Shown here: positions 1 through 8,649 of the stretch, one piece after another | Layout of the letters: the number at the start of each line of letters is the position of its first letter | Numbering within the stretch: the stretch's first letter is position 1 | Source: Chitinophagaceae bacterium | GTDB taxonomy: Bacteria; Bacteroidota; Bacteroidia; Chitinophagales; Chitinophagaceae | Direction: 5' to 3' | DNA length: 41,947 nt | NCBI GenBank assembly: GCA_026786345.1 | Contig: JAJAYD010000330.1 | Coordinates: 1 to 41,947, forward strand | Program-made: the position numbers and the translations under genes | The notes under the pieces: model-generated | What the model was told of the DNA's origin: nothing | What the model saw: only the letters and a program-made list of their open reading frames with translations | The model's database searches: none

Positions 1-1476
1 ATTTTTAAACGCGAAATGGACATGAACCTTGAAGGGCTAACCTTCCACGACAATTTTATGCCGGCCAACCAATTTTATGCATTACCCCTTACCCTTGGGC
101 AATTGGGCAGCGGCACCGGCAACCAGCCATTTAAAACTGTAAAAGATTATGACGACTGGCTGCAGCGTGTAAGCCACTTTTCAATTTGGACCGATAGTGC
201 CATTGTGTATTTTAGAAAAGGAGTGGAAACTGGCAATGTGCTGCCAACAGCATTGGTGCAAAAAATGATCCCCGAAATGCGGGCAATGCAAACAAGTGAT
301 GTTACCACCAGTTTGTTTTATGGACCCGTTTCAACAATGCCGGCGGCTTTTAGCCAGGCTGATAAAGACCGGTTAACCACCAGCTTCAAAAGTGTTATTC
401 AGCAGCAGTTAATACCCTCATACAAAAAGCTCGGCGAATTTTTACAGAATGAATATTTGCCCAGGTCGCGTAGTACATCCGGCATATCGGCATTGCCCGG
501 TGGCGATAAGATTTATGGTTACCTGGCAAGGTTGCTAACTACCACCAATAAAACACCCAACGAAATTTATAACATTGGTTTAAGCGAAGTTGCCCGCATA
601 AGAAAGCTACAGGACAGCGTAAAAAATGCTGTTGGTTTTAAGGGCGACCTGCAAGCCTTTTTTGAATTTATGAAAGTTGATAAGCAATTTATGCCTTATA
701 AATCGCCGGGTGAGATATTGAAAGCATTCGATTCAATCCACCAAAAGATTGAACCGAACCTAACAAAAATGTTCAATCATGTGCCTAAAACTGGTTTTGA
801 AATAAGGCAGACAGAGGCTTTTAGGGCAGCCAGTGCCAGTGCAGAATATAATCCGGGGTCGCCGGATGGAAGTAGGCCGGGCATATTTTATGTACCTATA
901 TTGGATGCCACAACATTTAACAGCACATCGGGTATGGAGTCGTTGTTTTTGCACGAGGCGATACCCGGACATCATTATCAAATATCGTTGCAACAAGAGG
1001 ATACCACCCTGCCAAAGTTTAGAAGATTTGGCGGTAACAATGCGTATATGGAAGGCTGGGCTTTGTATTGCGAAAGCCTGGGTAAAGAGTTAGGATTGTA
1101 TACCGATCCATATCAATACATGGCTGCGCTGGGAGATGAAATTCACCGGGCAATACGGTTGGTAGTAGATGTTGCCATCCATACCAAAGGCATGACACGC
1201 GAAGCAGCCATTAAATACATGATGGAAAACGAAGCCGCCAGTGACCAGTATGCTACCATGGAAATTGAAAGATATATGGCCATTCCCGGCCAGGCGCTGG
1301 GTTATAAAATTGGGGCTTTAAAAATCAAAGAGTTAAGAGAAAAGTATACTAAAATGCTGGGAGCCAAGTTTAACCTGGCATCTTTTCACGACGAGATTTT
1401 AAAGGACGGCGCTATGCCTTTGGATGTACTGGAAAGTAAAATGGATAGTTGGGCAGAGGGGGAGAAGGGTCTATAG
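1..1476 (+). CDS. DUF885 family protein (putative metalloprotease-like), 5' truncated
   Basis: The reading frame is open to the first base of the window, so the gene starts upstream; the first in-window ATG (position 16) is probably internal because DUF885 proteins usually have close to 600 residues and only about 491 are visible here. The diagnostic family motif HEAIPGHHYQ lies at residues 313-322 counted from position 16; its HExxxGHH arrangement resembles a zinc-binding site. DUF885 proteins are large, mostly helical, often exported and annotated as putative peptidases, but the substrate is not established. The signal peptide expected at the N-terminus would lie outside the window. The stop is followed directly by short tandem repeats, so nothing suggests an operon with the next gene. 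Confidence 0.85.
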   Translation: MFKREMDMNLEGLTFHDNFMPANQFYALPLTLGQLGSGTGNQPFKTVKDYDDWLQRVSHFSIWTDSAIVYFRKGVETGNVLPTALVQKMIPEMRAMQTSDVTTSLFYGPVSTMPAAFSQADKDRLTTSFKSVIQQQLIPSYKKLGEFLQNEYLPRSRSTSGISALPGGDKIYGYLARLLTTTNKTPNEIYNIGLSEVARIRKLQDSVKNAVGFKGDLQAFFEFMKVDKQFMPYKSPGEILKAFDSIHQKIEPNLTKMFNHVPKTGFEIRQTEAFRAASASAEYNPGSPDGSRPGIFYVPILDATTFNSTSGMESLFLHEAIPGHHYQISLQQEDTTLPKFRRFGGNNAYMEGWALYCESLGKELGLYTDPYQYMAALGDEIHRAIRLVVDVAIHTKGMTREAAIKYMMENEAASDQYATMEIERYMAIPGQALGYKIGALKIKELREKYTKMLGAKFNLASFHDEILKDGAMPLDVLESKMDSWAEGEKGL

Positions 1477-1575
1477 TCATTAGTTATTGGTCATTAGTAA
1501 ATGGGGCAATAGGGCAAATAGTCATTAGTCATTAGTCAGTGGGTCAATCGGTCAATTGGTCAAGCAGTCAATGGT
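1474..1575. repeat. Degenerate short tandem repeats (GTCATTAGT and GGTCAAT types)
   Basis: Right after the DUF885 stop there are repeated units of GTCATTAGT/GTCATTGGT and then GGTCAATCGGTCAATTGGTCAA. They are low-complexity head-to-tail repeats with no coding potential. Such simple repeats are common between genes in related genomes; function unknown. Confidence 0.6.
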
Positions 1576-1653
1576 TATTCGTGAAAGGGGAGTGGCGACT
1601 TGTTAGTTGTGAGGTGTCAATATATGTAGGGGATAGCAGGTAATACTTCTCCC

Positions 1654-1661
1654 TAACTTTG
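1654..1661 (+). promoter_or_regulatory. -7 promoter element (TAACTTTG) for the GT4 gene
   Basis: TAACTTTG is an exact match to the Bacteroidota primary-sigma -7 box TAnnTTTG. Only five bases separate it from the ATG at 1667, so transcription would start on or next to the start codon and the mRNA would be leaderless. I see no good -33 element. Confidence 0.5.
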
Positions 1662-1666
1662 TGCCC

Positions 1667-2794
1667 ATGCGTATTGCGGTGAATACACGTTTTTTGGTAC
1701 CTGCACAATTGGAAGGTTATGGGTATTTTACAAGAGAAGTATTTTTTCTGTTGGCTAACAATCACCCGGAACATCATTTTATTTTTTTCTTCGACAGACC
1801 TTTTGATACAAGTGTTGAGTTTTCAAAAAATGTAACTCCTGTCGTCTTGCCCCCCAAAGCGAGGCATGCTTTGTCTTTTCGCTGGTGGTTCGATGTAAAA
1901 ATTCCATTGGCATTAAAGAAATACAAAGCAGATGTTTTTGTAAGTCCCGATGGGTTTTGCAGTCTTATTACCAGGGTACCCCAGGTGTTGGTGGTTCATG
2001 ACCTGGCTTTTATTCATCATCCTAAATTTATATCAACCTTACACCGTATATTTTATCAGCGATATACTCCGTTGTTTCTAAAAAAAGCCGCAGTAATCGC
2101 AACCGTTTCAGAATTTTCAAAAAGCGATATCATGGAGCAATACCATGTGGATGAAGGGAAAATTATTAATGTTTCAAGCGCGGCAAAAAGTATATTTCAA
2201 CCGGTAACGTGGGAAGAAAAAGAAGTAATAAAAGCTACGTATGCTGATGGCTGCGAGTATTTTATTTTTGTTGGGGGCATACATCCGCGTAAAAACCTGC
2301 TGAATCTTTTAAAAGCTTTCAGCTTGTTTAAAAAGCGACAACGGTCTAATATGAAACTGCTTATTGCAGGCAGGCTGGCGTGGGACTATGAGCAGGTTGT
2401 GGAAAAAATGGAAACCTATAAATACCGGCAAGATGTAAAGCTACTGGGATATTTAGAAGAAGCAGCCCTTGCTAAACTGGTAGCTGGTTCGTATGCCCTG
2501 GTTTTTCCGTCGTATTTCGAAGGTTTTGGCGTGCCCATCCTGGAGGCGATGCAATGCAACGTACCGGTCATAACTTCCGGCACAAGCAGCATGCCTGAGA
2601 TTGGCGAAGAGGCGGCATTGTATGCTGACCCCACCGATCCGGCTGATATTGCTGACCAAATGAAACGCATCTTTACCAACGAAAACCTGCGTAGTCAATT
2701 GATTGAAAAAGGTAAAGTGGTTGCCCCAAAATATTCCTGGCTACGAACCTCAGAACGTATTTGGCAGGCAATACAACAGGCAGTATCCAAATAA
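1667..2794 (+). CDS. Glycosyltransferase family 4 (GT-B fold)
   Basis: A retaining GT-B glycosyltransferase that would transfer a sugar from a nucleotide-sugar donor, most likely in surface polysaccharide or glycolipid synthesis in the cytoplasm. The N-terminal Rossmann half begins MRIAVNTRFLVPAQLEGYG. The C-terminal donor-binding half shows GGIHPRKNLLNLLKAF and the EX7E motif (EGFGVPILE, E285 and E293), which binds the nucleotide sugar. I chose ATG 1667 over the GTG six bases upstream because that GTG overlaps the -7 promoter box. The length of about 375 residues is normal. No other polysaccharide gene is adjacent, so the acceptor cannot be predicted. Confidence 0.85.
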   Translation: MRIAVNTRFLVPAQLEGYGYFTREVFFLLANNHPEHHFIFFFDRPFDTSVEFSKNVTPVVLPPKARHALSFRWWFDVKIPLALKKYKADVFVSPDGFCSLITRVPQVLVVHDLAFIHHPKFISTLHRIFYQRYTPLFLKKAAVIATVSEFSKSDIMEQYHVDEGKIINVSSAAKSIFQPVTWEEKEVIKATYADGCEYFIFVGGIHPRKNLLNLLKAFSLFKKRQRSNMKLLIAGRLAWDYEQVVEKMETYKYRQDVKLLGYLEEAALAKLVAGSYALVFPSYFEGFGVPILEAMQCNVPVITSGTSSMPEIGEEAALYADPTDPADIADQMKRIFTNENLRSQLIEKGKVVAPKYSWLRTSERIWQAIQQAVSK

Positions 2795-2800
2795 TCTTTC

Positions 2801-2808
2801 TAAATTTG
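2801..2808 (+). promoter_or_regulatory. -7 promoter element (TAAATTTG) for gldC
   Basis: Exact TAnnTTTG match between the GT4 stop and gldC, 40 bases before the gldC ATG. No clear -33 TTTG at the usual distance, so this rests on the -7 box alone. Confidence 0.4.
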
Positions 2809-2848
2809 CCACCCTTCAATTTAATATCGAAAAATAAATACCATAAAA

Positions 2849-3199
2849 ATGCAAACTTCAACCATAAGCATAGATGTACAACTAGATGCCGATAAAGTAC
2901 CCCAGCAGATCATGTGGAAAGCCACAGACAACGCCACGGATATGGCACAGCGGGCAAAGGCAATGATGATTTCGTTTTGGGATGGTGCCGATAAATCAGC
3001 TTTACGAATTGACCTTTGGACAAAGGATATGATGGTAGATGAAATGGCTGACTTTTTTTATCAAACCATGATGACTATGGCCGATACTTTTAACAGGGCT
3101 ACCAAACAAACTGAGTTGGTAGAGGAAATGAAAACTTTTGCAAAAACTTTTTATAAAAAGTTTAAAGATTCGCAATTAGATACTAACAAGTTGCAATAG
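2849..3199 (+). CDS. gldC: Gliding motility protein GldC
   Basis: A 116-residue protein matching the GldC family. The hallmark core is SFWDGADKSALRIDLWTKDM (about residues 47-66), followed by VDEMADFFYQTMMTMADTF. GldC was first described in Flavobacterium gliding; it has no signal peptide and a cytoplasmic location is likely. Homologues occur in many non-gliding Bacteroidota, so motility cannot be concluded from this gene alone. It has its own -7 box upstream and is followed after 48 bases by yqeY on the same strand, a likely short operon. Confidence 0.9.
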   Translation: MQTSTISIDVQLDADKVPQQIMWKATDNATDMAQRAKAMMISFWDGADKSALRIDLWTKDMMVDEMADFFYQTMMTMADTFNRATKQTELVEEMKTFAKTFYKKFKDSQLDTNKLQ

Positions 3200-3247
3200 G
3201 CAACGTGCTACAAAATTGATTTTTACTAACTGATAAAATTTAATTAT

Positions 3248-3700
3248 ATGGGATTAGAACAAAAAGTAATGGCCGAATTGAAAGATGCCATGAAAGCCAG
3301 GGACGAGGCAGGTTTGAGAGGTTTAAGAGCTATAAAGGCCGCCATTATTATAGCCAAAACTGCAGAGGGTGCAGGTGGAGAGTTGAAGGAAGAAGATGAA
3401 ACCAAACTGTTGCAGAAGCTGGTAAAACAGCGCAAAGACAGCCTGGATATTTTTACCCAACAAAACAGGGAAGACCTTGCAAAAAAAGAAGAAGAGGAGA
3501 TTGCTATTATTGAAAAGTTTTTGCCCAAGCAAATAGGTGCAGAAGAACTGAAGACTGCAATTGCAGAGATTATTGCCGAAACAGGTGCCAGTTCACCAGC
3601 CGATATGGGTAAGGTGATGGGCATAGCTTCTAAAAAGCTTGGTGGACAAGCGGATGGTAAAACCATTTCTGGCGTAGTAAAAGAATTGCTGGCTAAGTAA
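3248..3700 (+). CDS. GatB/YqeY domain-containing protein
   Basis: A full-length stand-alone YqeY protein of 150 residues. The family domain covers nearly the whole chain: an N-terminal helical part (MGLEQKVMAELKDAMKARDE), the KQRKDSLDIFTQQNREDLA stretch, and a small C-terminal part with ADMGKVMGIASKKLGGQADG. The domain resembles the tRNA-binding tail of the GatB amidotransferase subunit and a tRNA-related role has been proposed for the family, but the function of free YqeY is not settled. ATG 3248 fits the family N-terminus. It lies in a row with gldC and cvpA. Confidence 0.9.
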   Translation: MGLEQKVMAELKDAMKARDEAGLRGLRAIKAAIIIAKTAEGAGGELKEEDETKLLQKLVKQRKDSLDIFTQQNREDLAKKEEEEIAIIEKFLPKQIGAEELKTAIAEIIAETGASSPADMGKVMGIASKKLGGQADGKTISGVVKELLAK

Positions 3701-3751
3701 GTACCAAGGCTTAAGAATTTTCAAAAAGTATCAACCAGAAAACAAGCACCA

Positions 3752-4285
3752 TTGATAGATATCATTTTTATTTTGATAATGGTTATGGCTGTTATTAAGG
3801 GCTATAGCAAAGGACTGATCGTGGCCTTGTTTTCACTGGTGGCTTTTATCGCCGGTCTTGCTGCTGCACTAAAATTGTCAGCAGTTGTAAGTGTCAGTCT
3901 TCAAAACAATTGGCATATCAACTCAAAATGGCTGCCCGTCTTATCGTTTGCTTTGGTTTTTATAGCCGTGGTAGTATTGGTAAGGTTAGGCGCTGCCTTT
4001 ATAAAAAAAACGGTGAACCTGGTGTTTTTAGGTTGGGTTGATAAATTGGGCGGAATATTTCTGTATGCTATTATCTACCTAATGATTTACAGTGTTATTC
4101 TTTTTTATGCCTACCAGGTACATATAGTTAACGCAGATACGGCCAGCGAATCAAAAACCTTTGCATTTATTTATCCTTTTGGTCCAACGGTAATCAATGG
4201 GCTGGGTAATGTTATCCCTGTTTTCAAAAACTTGTTTGCCGATCTTTCCCGTTTTTTCGGTTCGCTTTCCCAACACGTTACATAA
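3752..4285 (+). CDS. CvpA family membrane protein
   Basis: A 177-residue inner-membrane protein of the CvpA (colicin V production) family, with four hydrophobic segments and the family opening IDIIFILIMVMAVIKGYSKGL. The start is TTG 3752: no ATG or GTG lies in frame between the preceding stop codon and this point, and the translated N-terminus aligns with the usual start of the family. CvpA proteins have been linked to envelope homeostasis and bile-salt or secretion phenotypes in enterics; the molecular role is unknown. It lies 51 bases after yqeY. Confidence 0.85.
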   Translation: MIDIIFILIMVMAVIKGYSKGLIVALFSLVAFIAGLAAALKLSAVVSVSLQNNWHINSKWLPVLSFALVFIAVVVLVRLGAAFIKKTVNLVFLGWVDKLGGIFLYAIIYLMIYSVILFYAYQVHIVNADTASESKTFAFIYPFGPTVINGLGNVIPVFKNLFADLSRFFGSLSQHVT

Positions 4286-4433
4286 GTACTTTTTGCTACC
4301 TTTAAATTAATAATCTATTATTTTATAATAGTCCTGAACAGCTGTCGCCACTTCATAGTTATATAAACTAATGTTTGGCATTATTTACCTTTATTTGTAA
4401 AAATTCGATTGTTTTGTATTTGAACCAAATTGC

Positions 4434-5213
4434 ATGAATTACGAAATAAAACAAAAGGATAAGTTTAAATATATAGAGATTGGTGAAGGAGAGCCTCTTG
4501 TATTGCTTCATGGCCTTTTTGGAGCATTAAGTAATTTTAGAGATTTGATCGATCACTTCAGTACGCATTACAAAGTAGTAGTGCCCATGTTACCTTTGTT
4601 TGAGCTGGATATTTTTCATACTACAGTTGGGGGATTGGCCAAATATGTTTATCGTTTTATTGAAGCGCAAAATTACTATAACATCCACATGCTGGGTAAC
4701 TCGCTGGGCGGACATGTTGCCTTGGTGTACATTCTAAAACATCCTGAAAGAATTAAAACTTTAACGCTTACCGGAAGCAGTGGGTTGTTTGAAAACGGAA
4801 TGGGAGATAGTTATCCAAAGCGGGGAGACCGGGAGTATATAAGAAAGAAGACTGAATTAACGTTTTACGATCCGGCAATGGCAACCGAAGACCTGGTAAA
4901 CGAGGTTTTTGAAATAACAAACAACCGCATAAAGGTTATCAAAATAATAGCATTGGCCAAAAGTGCCATTCGCAATAACCTTGGCGAAGAGTTGAACCAA
5001 ATTAAACAACCTACCTGCCTCATTTGGGGTAACAACGATACCATTACTCCACCATTCGTAGCTAAAGAATTTCAATCGTTAATCCCTAACAGCGAACTTC
5101 ATTTAATTGACAAGTGTGGTCATGCACCCATGATGGAAGTTCCCACCGAGTTTAATGCCATACTCGATAATTTTTTGGCAACTCATAAGCAAACTGCTGC
5201 AACATTAGCATAA
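4434..5213 (+). CDS. Alpha/beta-fold hydrolase
   Basis: A 259-residue single-domain alpha/beta hydrolase with a complete catalytic triad: nucleophile Ser90 in GNSLGG, Asp202 in GNNDTITP and His230 in KCGHAPMMEVP. The oxyanion-hole region HGLFG is at residues 26-30. It has no signal peptide and is likely cytoplasmic. The substrate (ester, amide or C-C bond) cannot be read from the sequence. It lies upstream of a CBS-domain gene and the nadK block on the same strand. Confidence 0.85.
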   Translation: MNYEIKQKDKFKYIEIGEGEPLVLLHGLFGALSNFRDLIDHFSTHYKVVVPMLPLFELDIFHTTVGGLAKYVYRFIEAQNYYNIHMLGNSLGGHVALVYILKHPERIKTLTLTGSSGLFENGMGDSYPKRGDREYIRKKTELTFYDPAMATEDLVNEVFEITNNRIKVIKIIALAKSAIRNNLGEELNQIKQPTCLIWGNNDTITPPFVAKEFQSLIPNSELHLIDKCGHAPMMEVPTEFNAILDNFLATHKQTAATLA

Positions 5214-5266
5214 ACTTTGTTGTCTTTTCGTTGTCTTTTAATAACAAAGCCTGCAAGGAAAACTGA

Positions 5267-5926
5267 ATGTTAGCACACCAATTAATCAATAATAATTATC
5301 CCTTTTTAAACCTTAGCGATAAAGTTTCGTTGGCTTTAAAGTTTATGGATGATTTTGATGTGCAACACCTACCGGTTGTTGCCGACGAAAAGTATGTAGG
5401 CTTAATTAGCAAAGATGATTTGTTGGATGTTGAGGAGGAAAGTTCCATAGAGGCGCTGGAAGATGACCTGGTAAAAAAATCGGTGAAAGGATCAGAGCAC
5501 TTTTTTTCTGCCTTGAAACTATCAGCTACCATGAGTATTTCCATTGTACCTGTTGTAAGCGAAACAGGTGAGTTGCTGGGTGCAATTCCTTACAGCGAAC
5601 TTGTTAAAGGGGCAAGCAGTTTTTTGAGTACTGAAGAGCCAGGTGCCCTCATTGTACTTGAAATGGAGCGTAAGCATTATTCATTTGGCGAAATCAGCCG
5701 GCTGATTGAAACAAATGATGCATACATTACCCAGTTAAATACTTTAAACGAAACCGAAACGGGATTATTAATCGTAACTATTAAGGTTAACAAATTGGAA
5801 GTTTCGGCCATTATCGCAACTTTTCAACGCTACGAATACAGTATCCGTTACTTTATTGGCGAAGAAGATTATGAAAATGAATTGCGTTTTAATTACGACC
5901 ACCTGATGTCGTATTTAAAAATGTAA
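5267..5926 (+). CDS. CBS domain-containing protein
   Basis: A 219-residue protein with a tandem CBS pair. CBS1 contains FDVQHLPVVADEKYVGLISKDDLL and CBS2 contains STMSISIVPVVSETGELLGAIPYSELV. A C-terminal region of about 90 residues (LIVLEMERKHYSFGEISRLIE) looks ACT-like. Such Bateman modules usually sense adenine nucleotides and act through a partner. There is no membrane or enzyme domain, so it is probably a cytoplasmic sensor. CBS proteins of this type commonly lie just before nadK in Bacteroidota; here a barrel-protein gene separates them. Confidence 0.85.
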   Translation: MLAHQLINNNYPFLNLSDKVSLALKFMDDFDVQHLPVVADEKYVGLISKDDLLDVEEESSIEALEDDLVKKSVKGSEHFFSALKLSATMSISIVPVVSETGELLGAIPYSELVKGASSFLSTEEPGALIVLEMERKHYSFGEISRLIETNDAYITQLNTLNETETGLLIVTIKVNKLEVSAIIATFQRYEYSIRYFIGEEDYENELRFNYDHLMSYLKM

Positions 5927-6041
5927 AACTCGTTACTTACTATTCCCCTTTTTTTAGCCATTTTGTAGAAACTACGTAAAACGGTAAAATATTTGCGTAG
6001 ATTTTGAGCTTCCATATAGATTTACCGATAATAACCGTTAT

Positions 6042-7502
6042 GTGTTTATAATACGATTACCTGTGGAGCTGCGGCTTATAACCTTGTTACTCTTCTTTTC
6101 TCTCTTGTTTTGCCCGCCGTCGGTGGGTCAAATGGTTAATAACGAAATTTTTTCGGATACTACAACTTCTGGTGCTCAATCGGATACTGCATCCTACACC
6201 ATTGTAATTGCCGACATTGCTATAACCGGGTTTAAGCAAACCAAGCCCTATATAATTGAGCGGGAAATACCCTTTAAAAAAAGCGATGAAATAAAACGTG
6301 CCGAATTGCCCGGGCGGATTGAATTGTGCCGGCAGCAATTAATGAATACAAGCTTGTTTGTTGAAGTGGAAGTAAAGCCTACTTTCATTACAAGGGATAT
6401 TGTACTCATTAATATTAAAGTAAAAGAGCGTTGGTATTTGTTTCCCCTGCCGTATTTTAAAATGATTGACCGGAATTTTAATACGTGGTGGGTTGAACAC
6501 CAACGAAGCCTGCAACGCATAAACTATGGCCTAAAGTTTATGCACAACAATGTAAGTGGAAGAAATGACAAGTTGAATATCTGGCTGGTAGGTGGCTATA
6601 CCCAGCAAGTTTCGTTACGATACGAAAATCCCTTTCTCGATAAATCTTTGAAGCATGGAATGAATGTGGGCTTTTCATTCTCCCGTAACCGTGAAATCAA
6701 CTATGGCACGAGCTTAAACAAACAGTCATTCTTTAAAAATGAGAACGATTTTCTGATCAAACAAATTCACCTGGACCTTACATATTCTTACCGGCCTGCA
6801 GTAAAAACAAGGCATTATTTTACCTTCTCGTACAACGATCTGCAAATTCAGGATACGGTACTTAAACTAAATCCATCCTTTTTTCCATCTTCAAAACAAC
6901 GGGTACGATACCCTGACCTGGCTTATAATATTCAATACTACAACGTGGATTATATACCCTACCCGTTAAAGGGTTTTTTAGGTGATGCACATATTTATAA
7001 AAGGCTTGGCAGCAAAAATAATATCTGGCAAATAGGAGGAAAGGGAACGTACAGCATGCAGTTGCGACCCTCATCTTATTTACAATTTCAGGCTTCGGGC
7101 CTTATCAGGTTTCCTTTCAATCAGCCCTACTTTAATACCCGAATGTTTGGCACCAGCGATTTGTACCTGCGAGGGATGGAGTATTACGTAATTGATGGCG
7201 TAGCCGGGGGTGTTGTAAGAGGAACAGCCATTCAAAGGGCTTTGAAGTTTAATTTACCCATGCCGGTTAAAACCAAATTAGTTGATAAAATTCCGGTCCA
7301 AATATTTATGAAAGCTTATAGCGACCTGGGGTATTCCTACAATCCCCATCCCGGTAATAGCATGCTTAACAATAAACTGCTTCGGGCATGGGGTTTTGGG
7401 ATTGATATAGTAACCATTTACGATATTGTTTTAAAATTGGAGTACAGTTTTAACCAGCTTGGCGATAAAGGATTTTATGTTCATTCTAAAAGCGATTTTT
7501 AA
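6042..7502 (+). CDS. BamA/TamA-family outer membrane protein, single POTRA
   Basis: A 486-residue outer-membrane barrel protein. It has an N-terminal signal sequence (LRLITLLLFFSLLFCPPSVGQ), then one POTRA-like repeat (IADIAITGFKQTKPYIIERE to TRDIVLINIKVKERW, about residues 55-130), then a surface-antigen (D15) barrel with repeated aromatic strands. It is far shorter than BamA and resembles the TamA/BamA-like proteins of unknown function that accompany BamA in Bacteroidota. The start is GTG 6042; the nearby ATG at 6040 is out of frame and stops at once. It sits between the CBS gene and nadK. A role in barrel assembly or translocation is an inference from fold only. Confidence 0.75.
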   Translation: MFIIRLPVELRLITLLLFFSLLFCPPSVGQMVNNEIFSDTTTSGAQSDTASYTIVIADIAITGFKQTKPYIIEREIPFKKSDEIKRAELPGRIELCRQQLMNTSLFVEVEVKPTFITRDIVLINIKVKERWYLFPLPYFKMIDRNFNTWWVEHQRSLQRINYGLKFMHNNVSGRNDKLNIWLVGGYTQQVSLRYENPFLDKSLKHGMNVGFSFSRNREINYGTSLNKQSFFKNENDFLIKQIHLDLTYSYRPAVKTRHYFTFSYNDLQIQDTVLKLNPSFFPSSKQRVRYPDLAYNIQYYNVDYIPYPLKGFLGDAHIYKRLGSKNNIWQIGGKGTYSMQLRPSSYLQFQASGLIRFPFNQPYFNTRMFGTSDLYLRGMEYYVIDGVAGGVVRGTAIQRALKFNLPMPVKTKLVDKIPVQIFMKAYSDLGYSYNPHPGNSMLNNKLLRAWGFGIDIVTIYDIVLKLEYSFNQLGDKGFYVHSKSDF

Positions 7503-7710
7503 TGGGCTACGCTTTATTCGGCATCGTTTTGCATGTTGCTAATCTCCATTCTTTACCATTATAATCTTAGAAATTTCTTTGTTCTTCACTCAACTATTTA
7601 TTTAATATTTTTGAAACTTCAATGCAGGCTTGTTGTTCATTACACCAGTTCGGCCTTGCCCATTTAATCCACTTCTCTGTTAATGCCTTCAAAGTAAAAG
7701 TTCAAAAAAA

Positions 7711-8589
7711 ATGAAAGTAGCAATTTATTCGCGTGGGCTAAATGTTGAGCAGGAAGGCCAGCTTTTGATTCTTTTAGAAGAGTTAACCCGCCAACATGTA
7801 AAAATTTGTTTGTTTAAAAGTCTTACAGATCAAAACTCGGCTGTGAACATGCTGCCAATTGATTTTTCAATCTTTGCTTCGTATAAAGACCTTGATGATA
7901 GTATCGATTACATCATAAGCTTAGGGGGTGATGGTACCATGCTTGATACAGCTGTTTTGGTTCGCGATAAACAGATACCCATTTTAGGCATCAACTTTGG
8001 GCGGCTCGGCTTTTTGGCAAGTATTGGTAAAGAAAATATTCCCAACGCTGTTGAGGCCCTGGTAAATGAAACCTATGTAGCAGATCATCGAACTTTAATT
8101 CATTTAGATGCCAGTATACCATTGTTTGCCGATGCCCCCTTTGCTTTAAATGAGTTTGCCATTCACAAAAGGGATACATCACCTATGATAAAAATTCATA
8201 CCTATTTAAATGGTGAATTTTTAAATAGTTATTGGGCCGACGGATTGATTGTGTCAACACCTACAGGCTCAACCGGGTATAATTTAAGTTGTAATGGCCC
8301 GATAGTTTTTCCGGACAGTGGCAGCTTTGTAATTACGCCTGTAGCACCACACAGCCTTAATGTAAGGTCCATTATAATACCCGATAACAACATAATAAGT
8401 TTTGAAATTGAGGGCCGCACCGAACAATGCATTTGTGCCCTGGATGCCCGCCGCGAAATTGTTGATAAAGAAATTCAGTTGGCCGTGAAGAAGGAAGATT
8501 TCAAAATTAACCTCCTTCGGTTAAACGAAAACAGCTTTTTATCTACGCTTCGCGATAAACTTACATGGGGTCTCGACAAAAGAAACTAA
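7711..8589 (+). CDS. nadK: NAD kinase
   Basis: Phosphorylates NAD+ to NADP+ in the cytoplasm, the only route to NADP(H). The catalytic/ATP-binding motif GGDGTML is at residues 72-78 (Asp74). The NE motif (FALNEFAIHK) and the glycine-rich GSTGYNLS loop that binds the nucleotide are both present. The length of 292 residues is normal for a bacterial NAD kinase. It lies directly upstream of the DUF6089 gene, uppS and bamA, the usual Bacteroidota order. Confidence 0.95.
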   Translation: MKVAIYSRGLNVEQEGQLLILLEELTRQHVKICLFKSLTDQNSAVNMLPIDFSIFASYKDLDDSIDYIISLGGDGTMLDTAVLVRDKQIPILGINFGRLGFLASIGKENIPNAVEALVNETYVADHRTLIHLDASIPLFADAPFALNEFAIHKRDTSPMIKIHTYLNGEFLNSYWADGLIVSTPTGSTGYNLSCNGPIVFPDSGSFVITPVAPHSLNVRSIIIPDNNIISFEIEGRTEQCICALDARREIVDKEIQLAVKKEDFKINLLRLNENSFLSTLRDKLTWGLDKRN

Positions 8590-8649
8590 CCATCTGTTAA
8601 AAGATTTTACGATCTTTTTCGTTAAAAATACATTGCTTATTTTGCAAAC

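Noticed and set aside
1474-1575. Possible CRISPR array
   Set aside because: The units are about 9 bases, adjacent and degenerate, with no regular spacers and no cas genes.
3244-3666. Long minus-strand frame opposite yqeY
   Set aside because: It mirrors the yqeY codons and has a Ser/Phe/Ile-rich composition typical of a shadow frame.
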